The notes beneath the pieces are model-generated. The model was not told where the DNA came from, searched no databases, and was given only the letters and a program-made list of their open reading frames with translations. Positions 24,355 through 31,919 of a stretch of 36,072 nucleotides of DNA are shown in pieces. Origin of the DNA: an uncultured Eubacteriales bacterium (GTDB lineage: Bacteria; Bacillota; Clostridia; Oscillospirales; CAG-272); assembly GCA_934462825.1 (NCBI GenBank), contig CAKSIP010000014.1, positions 1-36,072 of the forward strand, given 5' to 3'. Both the position numbers and the translations under genes were made by a program. Every line of letters begins with the position of its first letter. Position 1 is the stretch's first letter.

Positions 24355-24509
24355 TCTGGCGTGCGAAAAATGCGTTCTGCTTTTGCCGCGCTCCCTTTTC
24401 TGACTGCTCTTTCCTCCGAAACAAGAGGGTTTTTCCGAATTTTTCAAGACTTTTTTGCGTTTTTTCGAAAAAAAGTGCATTTCCTTCGGCTTTGATTTTA
24501 TAATATATA

Positions 24510-24538
24510 TTGACAAATATAAAAAATAATGATACTAT
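24510..24538 (+). promoter_or_regulatory. Promoter of the acidic membrane protein gene
   Basis: TTGACA (24510-24515) and TACTAT (24533-24538) are 17 bases apart in AT-rich DNA. The start near 24545 gives a leader of about 50 bases that includes the AAGGAGAAA RBS. Confidence 0.8.
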
Positions 24539-24594
24539 TAAGGTAGATTTATTATGTATCTGCGACTATATGACGGCTTAAAGGAGAAATTGCA

Positions 24595-25977
24595 ATGAAA
24601 AAAGCTCTACCCATTATCACGTTGCTCTGCTACCTGCTGGCATTGGCTGGTTGTATCGCCCACCTTGCGATGGGAATTACCCCCAATCTCACGATGATCG
24701 TTGTATTCCTTGTGTACATAGTCGGTGTGCTGGTTCTCATGACCTTTTTCACCCGTATGATGATATTGGCGAAACGGGGCGAAAAATCCGAGAAGAAAGT
24801 ACCCAACGAGGACGGCTTTGAACGTCTGCAAGCCGAAGTGGCGGCTCAGTCCGCCCAAGAGGAGGAAGAAACGGAATCCGTGACCGATGTTTTTGCTGAC
24901 ACCCCCTCCGAAGAAACAAACGAAACTGAAGAAACCGAAGAACCGGACGCCGCCCCCGACGAAGAAGCGGCTGAGCCGGAACAAGCGGACGAGGAGCCGG
25001 AAAGCGCTGCGGATCCCGCTGCGGAAGAACCTGTCGCGGAGGAGCCTGCTGCTGAAGAACCTGCCGATGAAAATGATGAAAATGAAGATGAAGACGAGGA
25101 CGAGGACGTTCCGCCTGTCATTGTCGTTCCTTCCCTGCCGGAAGTAGACGAGGACGAGGATGACGGTGCCGACGACGAAGACACCGATGACGAAGATGAA
25201 GACGACGACGAGGACGAGGACGAGGACGAGGATGCGGAGGAAAGCGGAGAAGGCGCGGCCTTTGTTGCAGCTTCCCTGTCCGGCGCCGAGGGCGAAAACC
25301 CCTTGTCTGCCCGTTTTGCCAAGTCACGCTATCTTCGCACGTACGCTTCGCGTCTGATCCAGGCGGACGACACCTTGAAGGACTATTATTCGCTTGTAAA
25401 AAATGCCTTCATGTCCTACAAGAAAGTAACAACAACCGTCAGCCGCGAGCATGAGCGCATCCGCCGCGGACGCATCACGCTGGCAATCATGAAGATTCGC
25501 GGAAAAACCCTTTTGCTCTATCTTGCGCTCGATCCCGCGCAATTTGTCAACACCATGTATGTGGGCGAGGACGTTTCCGCCATTGATAAATATTCCGACG
25601 TTCCCTTTTTGTATCGCATCAAAGGGCCGCGCAAAGCCAAACGCGCGGTGCGCCTGATCGGCATGATCGCGGAAAAATACGGCCTGGAAGCTCTTGCCGT
25701 TCCCGCCGCCGAAAATTACACGGCGCTGTTCCCCTATGAGTCTACCGAAGCTTTGGTAGAAAAAGGCTTGATTATTGATAAAGTGGCCGAATCCGAAAGA
25801 AAAGCGGAAGCCGCTCGCCTGGCCGCCGAAGAAGCGGAAGCCGCGGCACAGCAGGCCATTGACGAAGCGATTAAAGCCAAGGAAGATGCTGAAAAAGCCG
25901 CCGCTCGCGCGGAACAAACCGCCGACGAAATCGAAGCGGCGGAGCAAGCCAAAGCGGCCAAAGCCGAAGAAGCCTAA
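24595..25977 (+). CDS. Membrane protein with long acidic linker and conserved Clostridial C-terminal domain
   Basis: The 460-residue protein has two N-terminal membrane helices (about residues 5-27 and 32-55). An Asp/Glu-rich low-complexity linker follows (about 75-225), with long DE and ED runs encoded by GAC/GAG repeats. A folded domain comes next (about 240-395: YLRTYASRLIQADDTLKDYY, KVTTTVSREHERIRRGR, RGKTLLLYLALDP, YRIKGPRKAKRAVRLI). An Ala/Glu/Lys helix ends the protein. The folded part resembles an uncharacterised domain often seen in Clostridial proteins, with the pattern I-RGKTL-LYLALDP. I cannot name a function. RBS AAAGGAGAAA precedes the ATG. It is alone between its own promoter and a terminator at 26054-26095. 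Confidence 0.85.
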   Translation: MKKALPIITLLCYLLALAGCIAHLAMGITPNLTMIVVFLVYIVGVLVLMTFFTRMMILAKRGEKSEKKVPNEDGFERLQAEVAAQSAQEEEETESVTDVFADTPSEETNETEETEEPDAAPDEEAAEPEQADEEPESAADPAAEEPVAEEPAAEEPADENDENEDEDEDEDVPPVIVVPSLPEVDEDEDDGADDEDTDDEDEDDDEDEDEDEDAEESGEGAAFVAASLSGAEGENPLSARFAKSRYLRTYASRLIQADDTLKDYYSLVKNAFMSYKKVTTTVSREHERIRRGRITLAIMKIRGKTLLLYLALDPAQFVNTMYVGEDVSAIDKYSDVPFLYRIKGPRKAKRAVRLIGMIAEKYGLEALAVPAAENYTALFPYESTEALVEKGLIIDKVAESERKAEAARLAAEEAEAAAQQAIDEAIKAKEDAEKAAARAEQTADEIEAAEQAKAAKAEEA

Positions 25978-26053
25978 ATCGGCGTGCCCCACTTTCGGGC
26001 GAAAGCATTTTCCCGTTCTCCCGAAATTGCATAACACAAAATGAGTTCACCCT

Positions 26054-26095
26054 GAGTAACCGCCCGGCTCTACCAGCGGGGCGGTTGCTCGTTTT
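26054..26095 (+). terminator. Terminator after the acidic membrane protein gene
   Basis: Arms GAGTAACCGCCC (from 26054) and GGGCGGTTGCTC (ending 26090) form a strong stem, followed by GTTTT. The 298-base gap up to the aminotransferase otherwise shows only the RBS GGAGGAGG; no clear promoter was found there. Confidence 0.85.
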
Positions 26096-26275
26096 GCCCC
26101 AAGACACGGAAAAGCCCCTTTCAAAAAGCGGTGCTTTTTCCCGCATTTCGATTCTTTGCTTTATCAAATTTTGCCAAAAAAATTTTAATATATTTGTCGT
26201 TTTCCGCAGGTTGCCGGGGAGGACCGCTTTACAGGTTTTTTCTTGTTGCTTGTCCGAAAAACGGAGGAGGTACTT

Positions 26276-27478
26276 ATGAAATGTTCATCCAAGCTCGAAG
26301 CTGTCCATTCCGATATTCGCGGCCCTCTTTATGTCAAGGCCACGGAAATGGAAAAGCAAGGAATTAAGGTTTTGAAAATCAATTCGGGCAACCCCGCCAT
26401 CTTTGGGCACACCGCCCCCGACTGCATCAAACAGGCCTTAATTGAAGGGGCCGACCGGGCTGTTGCTTACTGCGATTTCCGCGGCATGCCTGCCGCACGT
26501 GCCTCCATTTGTGAGTATCACAAGGGACGCGGCATCCAAGACATCTGCGACGATGATATTTACATTGGAAACGGCGTCAGTGAGCTGGTCAACATCTCGC
26601 TGTCCGTTCTTCTTAACGAAGGCGATGAAATTTTGGTTCCCACCCCCTGCTACTCGCTGTGGTCAAACTGCGCGCTTTTGGTCGGCGGCGTTCCGGTGTA
26701 CTATATGTGCGATGAAAATGCCGGTTGGTTCCCGGACATCAACGATATTCGCAAAAAAATCACAAGCCGCACCAAGGCCATTGTTCTGATTAACCCGAAC
26801 AACCCCACCGGCGCACTTTATTCCAAGGATTTGCTGGAGCAGATCGCCGCCCTCGCCAGAGAGCACGACTTGATGATTTTCTCCGATGAAATTTACGACC
26901 GCCTGCTCTTTGACGGTGCGGTTCACACGCCCATGGCCGCCGTTGCGCCCGACCTGTTCGTGGTCACGATGAACGGCTTGTCCAAATCGCACAACATCTG
27001 CGGATACCGTTTGGGATGGATGCTGCTCAGCGGGCCTCACGACAAGAGCGATGAGTTCCGCTCCGGCGTACACAAGCTGATGTCCATGCGCCTTTGCGCA
27101 GGCGCGCTCCCTCAGCTCGTCGTTCCCGCCGCCCTGGCAAGTCAAGACACCACCGTTCGGATGGTCAGTCCCGGCGGCCGTCTGTATGAACGTCGGAAAG
27201 CCACCATTGATGCCATCAATCAATGCGATGCGCTGACTACCATCAACAACAGCGGTGCTCTCTACATGTTCCCGAAAATCAATCCTCGCTATAAAATCAA
27301 AGATGACCGCGAGTTCGCGCGCGAGCTTTTGGTCAGAAAGCATATTTTGCTGGTTCCCGGCAGCGGATTCAATTATCCCACGCCCGACCACTTCCGCATC
27401 GTTATGCTTCCCTCGCCCGAGGAGCTGTCCGGTGCGATCCGTTCCATCGGCGAGGTTTTGGAAGAAGTGTTTCGGTAA
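26276..27478 (+). CDS. PLP-dependent class I aminotransferase (alanine-transaminase-like)
   Basis: The 400-residue protein is a fold-type I aminotransferase. It has INSGNPAIFG near the N-terminus, INPNNPTGALYS (residues about 172-183), SDEIYDRLLFDG, and the pyridoxal phosphate Lys237 in NGLSKSHNICGYRLGWM, the class I signature. The overall pattern is closest to AlaA/AlaC-type enzymes, which move amino groups between alanine and glutamate, but other amino acids are possible. The ATG at 26276 is chosen because GGAGGAGG lies seven bases upstream. It appears to be transcribed alone. Confidence 0.9.
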   Translation: MKCSSKLEAVHSDIRGPLYVKATEMEKQGIKVLKINSGNPAIFGHTAPDCIKQALIEGADRAVAYCDFRGMPAARASICEYHKGRGIQDICDDDIYIGNGVSELVNISLSVLLNEGDEILVPTPCYSLWSNCALLVGGVPVYYMCDENAGWFPDINDIRKKITSRTKAIVLINPNNPTGALYSKDLLEQIAALAREHDLMIFSDEIYDRLLFDGAVHTPMAAVAPDLFVVTMNGLSKSHNICGYRLGWMLLSGPHDKSDEFRSGVHKLMSMRLCAGALPQLVVPAALASQDTTVRMVSPGGRLYERRKATIDAINQCDALTTINNSGALYMFPKINPRYKIKDDREFARELLVRKHILLVPGSGFNYPTPDHFRIVMLPSPEELSGAIRSIGEVLEEVFR

Positions 27479-27622
27479 GGAGTTCCCATCGTCCGGGGGC
27501 ACGTGCGTTGAAAAGGACGGCGCATGCGCACATACCGTCCGTCAGAATTTCCAAATACGCGCCGAAAAAGGTAGCAATATTACCAATTTTTTTGGCCAAA
27601 ATATAAATTGTAACATTCCGAC

Positions 27623-27651
27623 TTGACAAAACCGGCGTTTTTTGATAAAAT
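27623..27651 (+). promoter_or_regulatory. Promoter of the small two-helix membrane protein gene
   Basis: TTGACA (27623-27628) and TAAAAT (27646-27651) are 17 bases apart. The start near 27658 leaves a leader of about 40 bases. Confidence 0.8.
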
Positions 27652-27697
27652 ATAGTTTGTATAAGCGAAAAGTCCATGGAAAGGCGTGGTATATAAT

Positions 27698-28027
27698 ATG
27701 GCAAAAGAAAAGGCTCTTAAAGCGCCCAAACCCCCGCGTGAAGTAAAAAGAAATATCCCGGCGGTCGATATTGGTTGCGTAATCGCAACAGTTTTAATTA
27801 CACTTGCCATCTGTGCTTTGATGACATATCTCTGCACATGGTGGAGTTATCTGATTTCAGTGGATGCCGATGTTTACAACACGGCCGAAATGATGAAGTA
27901 CATTAAAAAGAATATCAACTTTATGACCTCCTACATCTTCTGCGGCGTTGTGCTGTGGGGGACGATTGGTTTTATTCTCTCCACGCTGGCTGTCAAGCTC
28001 TTTAAGCACATTATCAATTACAAATAA
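27698..28027 (+). CDS. Small membrane protein, two helices, unknown function
   Basis: The 109-residue product has a Lys/Pro-rich N-terminus (AKEKALKAPKPPREVKR), a membrane helix at about residues 26-50 (GCVIATVLITLAICALMTYL), a short extracytoplasmic or loop region with Trp and Asp, and a second helix near 80-102 (YIFCGVVLWGTIGFILSTLAV). The layout suggests both ends in the cytoplasm. I do not recognise the family. The ATG at 27698 is preferred over a GTG at 27686, which lies directly on the AAGG stretch. It has its own promoter and terminator, so it is a single-gene unit. Confidence 0.75.
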   Translation: MAKEKALKAPKPPREVKRNIPAVDIGCVIATVLITLAICALMTYLCTWWSYLISVDADVYNTAEMMKYIKKNINFMTSYIFCGVVLWGTIGFILSTLAVKLFKHIINYK

Positions 28028-28045
28028 TTGGATCTTGAATTGACG

Positions 28046-28091
28046 AAATTCATCCCGGCCGGCGCGGTGCTTCCTGCGCCGGCTGAATTTT
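28046..28091 (+). terminator. Terminator after the small membrane protein gene
   Basis: Arms AAATTCA-TCC-CGGCCGGCGC and GCGCCGGC-TGAATTT form a long stem with a loop of about ten bases, ending in TTTT. It stands 18 bases past the stop codon and separates this gene from thyA. Confidence 0.8.
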
Positions 28092-28219
28092 CCCGAAAGC
28101 GGAACGACGCCTTCTCTGCCCCCACGGATTTGTGCACGGGCGGCGGGGACAAAAGCGTTTTTCGATAAATTTTCCGTCTTATTTTTATAAAAAAAAATTA
28201 AAAATCAGGAGGTTGTTCC

Positions 28220-29050
28220 ATGAGCCAGGCAGATACCGCTTTTATTCACACCTGTCGCACCATTCTTGATTCCGGTACCCTTGTAACTGACGAAAAAGTG
28301 AGGCCCAAATGGAATGACGGAACGCCGGCTTACACCATCAAAGCCTTCGGCGTTGTCAACCGCTACGACCTGTCAAAGGAATTTCCCCTCCTCACGCTCC
28401 GCCCCATCGGACTTCGCTCCGCTATTGACGAAATCCTGTGGATCTGGCAGAAAAAATCCAACAACATCCATGATCTCGGCAGCCATATTTGGGACAGCTG
28501 GGCCGACGAAAACGGCTCTATCGGCAAAGCCTATGGCTATCAAATGGGCGTCAAGCATCAATACAAAGAAGGCATGTTCGACATGGTGGATCGCGTATTG
28601 TTTGATTTAAAAAACAATCCCTGCAGCCGTCGCATCATGACCAATCTTTACAATTTCACCGATTTGCATGAAATGGCGCTCTACCCCTGCGCGTACAGCA
28701 TGACCTTCAACGTGGTGGGGGATCGCTTGTGCGCGATTCTCAATCAGCGCTCCCAGGATATGCTGGCCGCCAACGCATGGAACGTCGCGCAATATGCCGC
28801 GCTGGTTATGATGTTTGCTCAGGTTTCAAACCTCAAGCCCGGCGAGCTTGTGCATGTCATCGCCGACGCGCACATCTATGACCGACATATTCCCATCGTG
28901 CGCGAGCTGATTGAACGTCCCGCTTTCCCGGCGCCAAAGGTCACTCTGGATCCCTCGATTACCGATTTCTACGCCTTTACGCCCGACAGCTTCACCGTCA
29001 CCGACTATCAGCACGGTGAGAAAATCCCGAAATTCCCTGTTGCCGTCTGA
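28220..29050 (+). CDS. thyA: Thymidylate synthase
   Basis: ThyA methylates dUMP to dTMP using methylenetetrahydrofolate, which becomes dihydrofolate. The 276-residue protein has the N-terminal phosphate-binding TDEKVRPKWNDGTPAY region, the active-site Cys157 in MALYPCAYSMTF, the substrate motif NQRSQDMLAANAWNVAQYA, and the folate/nucleotide HVIADAHIYDRHI segment. The Cys is followed by Ala where Escherichia coli has His, as in a Clostridial subgroup of ThyA. RBS AGGAGGTTG precedes the ATG. The dihydrofolate reductase gene starts 23 bases later, so dihydrofolate made here is recycled by the next enzyme. Confidence 0.96.
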   Translation: MSQADTAFIHTCRTILDSGTLVTDEKVRPKWNDGTPAYTIKAFGVVNRYDLSKEFPLLTLRPIGLRSAIDEILWIWQKKSNNIHDLGSHIWDSWADENGSIGKAYGYQMGVKHQYKEGMFDMVDRVLFDLKNNPCSRRIMTNLYNFTDLHEMALYPCAYSMTFNVVGDRLCAILNQRSQDMLAANAWNVAQYAALVMMFAQVSNLKPGELVHVIADAHIYDRHIPIVRELIERPAFPAPKVTLDPSITDFYAFTPDSFTVTDYQHGEKIPKFPVAV

Positions 29051-29073
29051 CATGCGGCGGAAAGGAGCTTCCC

Positions 29074-29586
29074 ATGAAAATGATTGTTGCCGTTGATAAA
29101 GAATGGGGCATCGGAAACAAAGGAGATCTTTTGGCGCGGGTACGTGCCGATCTTCAGAATTTCCGTCGCCACACCGATGGAAAAACCGTGGTGTTCGGTT
29201 CCAACACCTTAGCCACGTTCCCCGGCGGACGCCCTCTGAAAAACCGCACGAACATCGTGCTGCACCCCAGCCCCGATTATGCGCCCGAAGGGGCGGTCGT
29301 GGCGCACTCGTTGGAGGAGCTTTTTCAGCTTTTAAAACCCATTCCCACGGACGATGTGTATGTAATCGGCGGAGCCAGCGTCTACCGTCAACTGCTTCCT
29401 TATTGTGACACGGCGATTATTACAAAATTTGACCGCAGTTTTGAGAAGGATGTTTTCATTCCCAACCTCGACGATTCTCCCGAATGGGAGCTAACCGAAA
29501 CAAGCGAAACGCAGTACAGCGATCCCCTCACGGATACGGAGCCGTCGCTTCCCTTCGCGTTTTGCACCTACAAACGGATTCAATAA
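29074..29586 (+). CDS. folA: Dihydrofolate reductase
   Basis: The enzyme reduces dihydrofolate to tetrahydrofolate with NADPH. The 170-residue product begins MKMIVAVDKEWGIGNKGDLL, the family's signature start, followed by the substrate-site acid in ADLQNFRRHT, the NADPH motif GKTVVFGSNTLATFPGGRPL with NRTNIVL, and VYVIGGASVYRQLLPYCD. Length and order are normal. RBS GGAAAGGAG lies six bases upstream of the ATG. It is co-transcribed with thyA, a common arrangement that couples use and regeneration of folate. Confidence 0.95.
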   Translation: MKMIVAVDKEWGIGNKGDLLARVRADLQNFRRHTDGKTVVFGSNTLATFPGGRPLKNRTNIVLHPSPDYAPEGAVVAHSLEELFQLLKPIPTDDVYVIGGASVYRQLLPYCDTAIITKFDRSFEKDVFIPNLDDSPEWELTETSETQYSDPLTDTEPSLPFAFCTYKRIQ

Positions 29587-29626
29587 TTTATAACCTACAT
29601 TTTTTTACAACAGGATTGGTTTATAT

Positions 29627-29941
29627 ATGGATAACAAGATTGAACGTATTACGAAAAATGCTTTTTCTTCGGGCAGTCTGCGCGACGCCTCCGCTTTTCT
29701 TACCCTGTGCGTGAAAAACGCATTTCCCGATTTCAACTTCCGCGGGGTAGAGGTGATTCGCCTGTCTACCGGCGACAAGGTTTTAGAAGGAAAAAGCTGG
29801 AACCACGTTTTTTTGATTCGCCGTTCCGAAAAAAACGGAAAGTATTTTTGGGATGTAACCTGCCACCGCATCAGCCACGGAGATACCGAGGATAAGCATG
29901 TCTTTCTTTCCTACGACACGCTTACCTTGACCGAAGTATAA
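29627..29941 (+). CDS. Small protein of unknown function after the folate pair
   Basis: The 104-residue product has a helical N-terminal third (SLRDASAFLTLCVKNAFPDF) and a beta-rich remainder with alternating pattern (VEVIRLSTGDKVLEG, NHVFLIRRSEKNGKYFWDV, CHRISHGDT, KHVFLSYDTLTLTEV). No membrane helix or signal peptide. I do not recognise the family. The ATG at 29627 has CAGGA about ten bases upstream and lies 40 bases after the reductase stop, so it is probably the third gene of the thyA transcript. A reversed repeat copy follows directly. Confidence 0.7.
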   Translation: MDNKIERITKNAFSSGSLRDASAFLTLCVKNAFPDFNFRGVEVIRLSTGDKVLEGKSWNHVFLIRRSEKNGKYFWDVTCHRISHGDTEDKHVFLSYDTLTLTEV

Positions 29942-29949
29942 GCTTCGAT

Positions 29950-30116
29950 ATTGGCAAAGGAAGCAAGGGAGTGGTCGTTTGGCCGCCAAGAAAATCGAAA
30001 AGACAAGATCAAGATAGAATAGAAAAGGCAAAACCGACTAAAAAGCACTAAAAATGCCGGAATCCCAATCGGCATGCTTGAGGGGCTGTTAAAAACATTG
30101 AGTTTTTAACAGCCCC
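29950..30116 (-). repeat. Two-hairpin interspersed repeat, copy 4 (reverse orientation)
   Basis: Read on the minus strand: hairpin 1 (30116-30082) has perfect 15-bp arms GGGGCTGTTAAAAAC and GTTTTTAACAGCCCC. Hairpin 2 follows with ATGCCG and CGGCAT arms and TTTTT. The tail is AGTCGGTTTTGCC, CTTTTCGATTTTC, then GGCGGCCAAACG. It fills the gap between two rightward genes but points against them. On the plus strand the 15-bp stem is followed by TTGTTCTCTTTTT, so it could still end the thyA transcript. Confidence 0.72.
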
Positions 30117-30168
30117 TTGTTCTCTTTTTCTCTTCCCGGCGCATACATTGCTTCGGAGGTGATTCCGA

Positions 30169-30744
30169 ATGTACAAGTTCCATGGCCAGCGAAACGGAAA
30201 GCGGATATTTGTCTTACTGCTCTTGTGGCCGCTTTTGCTCTTTTCTTGTTTGCCCACAATTTCTTGCCAACGCTCGGCGCCTACGGCCGAGAGTCTCGTC
30301 CGCGCCTTGTTGCAAAGCGAGCCGAATTTGCCCGATGGAATCCTTTATCGCTGGGACGCCCCCGAAGGGGCGGACGATTTTATCCCCGACGAGATGCTTC
30401 CCGCGACCTTCGGCTTTCCCACGGACTACGACGGTCTTGAACAGGTGGCTCTGTTTTTGCCTACCCGCTATACCTTGACAGAGTATGCCGTTTTTCTTTG
30501 CAAAACGTCCTTTGATGCCGAGGATACCGCCATGCGCTGTCGGGGGCGATTGCGTATGCTCCGGGAAAATGCGGCTGCTGTCGCTCCGCTATGCGGCCTT
30601 ACACCGGAGGCTTACGGGGCGCAATTGGACAGCGGAATGGTTCTGATTGCCGGCCGTTACGTTCTCTATGCGCTCGGCCGGGACACGGCGCAAAGCAAAA
30701 AGGTGTTTCTTTCTGCCGTGCCCTTCACATACACAACCCGATAA
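30169..30744 (+). CDS. Secreted or lipid-anchored protein of unknown function (DUF4358-like shape)
   Basis: The 191-residue product has an N-terminal signal-like stretch (RIFVLLLLWPLLLFSCLPTI). LFSC is a possible but weak lipobox. The rest is soluble, with TEYAVFLCKTSFDAEDTAMRCRGRL followed by a helix and a final strand AGRYVLYALGRDTAQSKKVF. The arrangement of an acidic helix then a K/G-YVLYA strand resembles DUF4358 proteins of Clostridia; this match is by eye and not certain. RBS CGGAGGTGA lies six bases upstream. Its last 20 bases overlap the end of the convergent spoVAC gene, so there is no room for a terminator between them. Confidence 0.75.
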   Translation: MYKFHGQRNGKRIFVLLLLWPLLLFSCLPTISCQRSAPTAESLVRALLQSEPNLPDGILYRWDAPEGADDFIPDEMLPATFGFPTDYDGLEQVALFLPTRYTLTEYAVFLCKTSFDAEDTAMRCRGRLRMLRENAAAVAPLCGLTPEAYGAQLDSGMVLIAGRYVLYALGRDTAQSKKVFLSAVPFTYTTR

Positions 30745-31168
30745 TATAATAGATCACTCCATACAGAAAGCCGGCCAGCGTTCCGTATAAGAGCACCGGG
30801 CCTGCGACTGTGAAAATTTTGGCGCCAACGCCGAGCACCAATCCCTCACACCGACTGTCAATCGCTGACGAAGCGACCGCATTGGCAAATCCGGTAATCG
30901 GCACTAACGTACCGGCGCCGGCATGACGGGCTATATCGTCAAACACACCGATTCCCGTCAAAAGCACCGCTATAAAAACCAAAGTCACCGAACACAGCGT
31001 GCCGCTGTCCTTCGCCGACAGCTTCAAAACTTTTTCGTAAAGGGTAAGCAAGCCCTGCCCCGCCGTGCAAATGCTTCCCCCTACCAGGAAAGCCCACACG
31101 CAGTTTTTCAGGCACGGGGTTCTCGGTGCCGCCGCCTTGGCGTATTGTTTATACCGCTCTTTTTTCAT
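30725..31168 (-). CDS. spoVAC: Stage V sporulation protein AC
   Basis: SpoVAC is a membrane channel protein of the SpoVA complex that moves dipicolinic acid into the developing spore and out at germination. The 147-residue protein matches along its length: NCVWAFLVGGSICTAGQGLL, LSAKDSGTLCSVTLVFIAVLLTGIGVFDDIA, GAGTLVPITGFANAVASSAI, and EGLVLGVGAKIFTVAGPVLLYG. Several hydrophobic helices span the membrane. It stands alone: spoVAD and spoVAE, usually directly downstream, are absent here, and the gene ends inside the convergent neighbour. Confidence 0.93.
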   Translation of the reverse strand: MKKERYKQYAKAAAPRTPCLKNCVWAFLVGGSICTAGQGLLTLYEKVLKLSAKDSGTLCSVTLVFIAVLLTGIGVFDDIARHAGAGTLVPITGFANAVASSAIDSRCEGLVLGVGAKIFTVAGPVLLYGTLAGFLYGVIYYIIGLCM

Positions 31169-31322
31169 TTTTTCTTTTTTCTTCCCTTCCCTTCACGTCT
31201 TACGCATTTCTCCTGACGCTTGGCGCCGATCGCCGGCGCATCGTTTCGCGTTCTTTCCTAAGATAACCGAGCATGGGATTTTTTATACATGGAAATTATG
31301 ACAACGATTTTTGGCCAAGGTA

Positions 31323-31351
31323 TTTACAAAAGGGAAAAAAGACGGTATAAT
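31323..31351 (+). promoter_or_regulatory. Promoter of the helical unknown gene
   Basis: TTTACA (31323-31328) and TATAAT (31346-31351) are 17 bases apart. The start near 31358 gives a leader of about 35 bases containing GAGGGAAAAG. Confidence 0.8.
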
Positions 31352-31392
31352 AAGTATATTGATAGGAAATTCCGCGAAAAGAGGGAAAAGAT

Positions 31393-31791
31393 ATGTCCGA
31401 AACGAACAAAAAATGCGTCAATCAAAACGTGCAACGGTTTATCAAGGTTACCAAAAAAGCGGCAAAAGAAGCGGCCGTAAAAACGCGCAAGCTGGCGAAT
31501 ATTGCCACTGTCAGCGTCAAGCTCCAGGGGCAATCGGTCAAGCTGAGTGAGAAATATGAGGAATTGGGACGTCTTTCCTATGACAAGCTCATAAAAAACA
31601 AAGACACCGCTGGTGAAATGGCTGTCGTGATCGATCAGATTGATGCCATCTATGCGGTCATTGCCCGCCTGAAAGAAGAATTGGCTGAAAAAACCGGCAA
31701 AAAAGCGCCGACAGACGAGGTTTCTGCCGACGAATGCGATCAAACGGAAAGCATCGGTCTGGAGATAGAAGCAGAAGTCACCGAGCTGTAA
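31393..31791 (+). CDS. Helical protein of unknown function
   Basis: The 132-residue product is mostly helical. A basic first half (FIKVTKKAAKEAAVKTRKL, IATVSVKLQGQSVKLSEKYEELGRLSYDKLI) is followed by an amphipathic coiled-coil stretch (MAVVIDQIDAIYAVIARLKEELAEKTGK) and a short acidic end. No membrane helix. The pattern SEKYEELGRLSYDKL is reminiscent of small Clostridial proteins with a KYEELG-Y motif, but I cannot name the family or function. It has its own promoter and is followed by two strong hairpins, so it is a single-gene unit. Confidence 0.8.
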   Translation: MSETNKKCVNQNVQRFIKVTKKAAKEAAVKTRKLANIATVSVKLQGQSVKLSEKYEELGRLSYDKLIKNKDTAGEMAVVIDQIDAIYAVIARLKEELAEKTGKKAPTDEVSADECDQTESIGLEIEAEVTEL

Positions 31792-31823
31792 AAGCCGCCG
31801 CTTGTCCCGGCCAATCAAAACGC

Positions 31824-31866
31824 AAGAGGTGCAGCTTTCTTTTGGATGGAGAAAGCTGCACCTCTT
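31824..31866. terminator. Perfect 17-bp hairpin downstream of the helical unknown gene
   Basis: Arms AAGAGGTGCAGCTTTCT (31824-31840) and AGAAAGCTGCACCTCTT (31850-31866) pair without a mismatch around a nine-base loop. No T-run follows on the plus strand. On the minus strand GCGTTTTGATT follows. It may protect or end transcripts, or bind a protein. Confidence 0.6.
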
Positions 31867-31878
31867 GAAACAGAAATA

Positions 31879-31919
31879 GGGTTGTAAAAAACATCTGCGA
31901 GTTTTTTACAACCCCTTTT
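31879..31919 (+). terminator. Intrinsic terminator of the helical unknown gene
   Basis: Arms GGGTTGTAAAAAAC (31879-31892) and GTTTTTTACAACCC (31901-31914) form a perfect 14-bp stem with an eight-base loop, followed by CTTTT. It belongs to the same GGG-nTGT-A(n) hairpin theme seen throughout the window. Confidence 0.8.

Noticed and set aside
25978..26275. A leader that might hold a T-box or riboswitch before the aminotransferase
   Set aside because: No TGGNACC bulge, AGTA element or other known motif is present; the hairpin at 26054 is a plain terminator for the upstream gene.
30048..30257. Short open frames over the two-hairpin repeats (also 8611-8820 and 14892-15125) with similar translations
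   Set aside because: The similarity comes from the DNA repeat itself. The copies are not all open in the same frame and none has an RBS.
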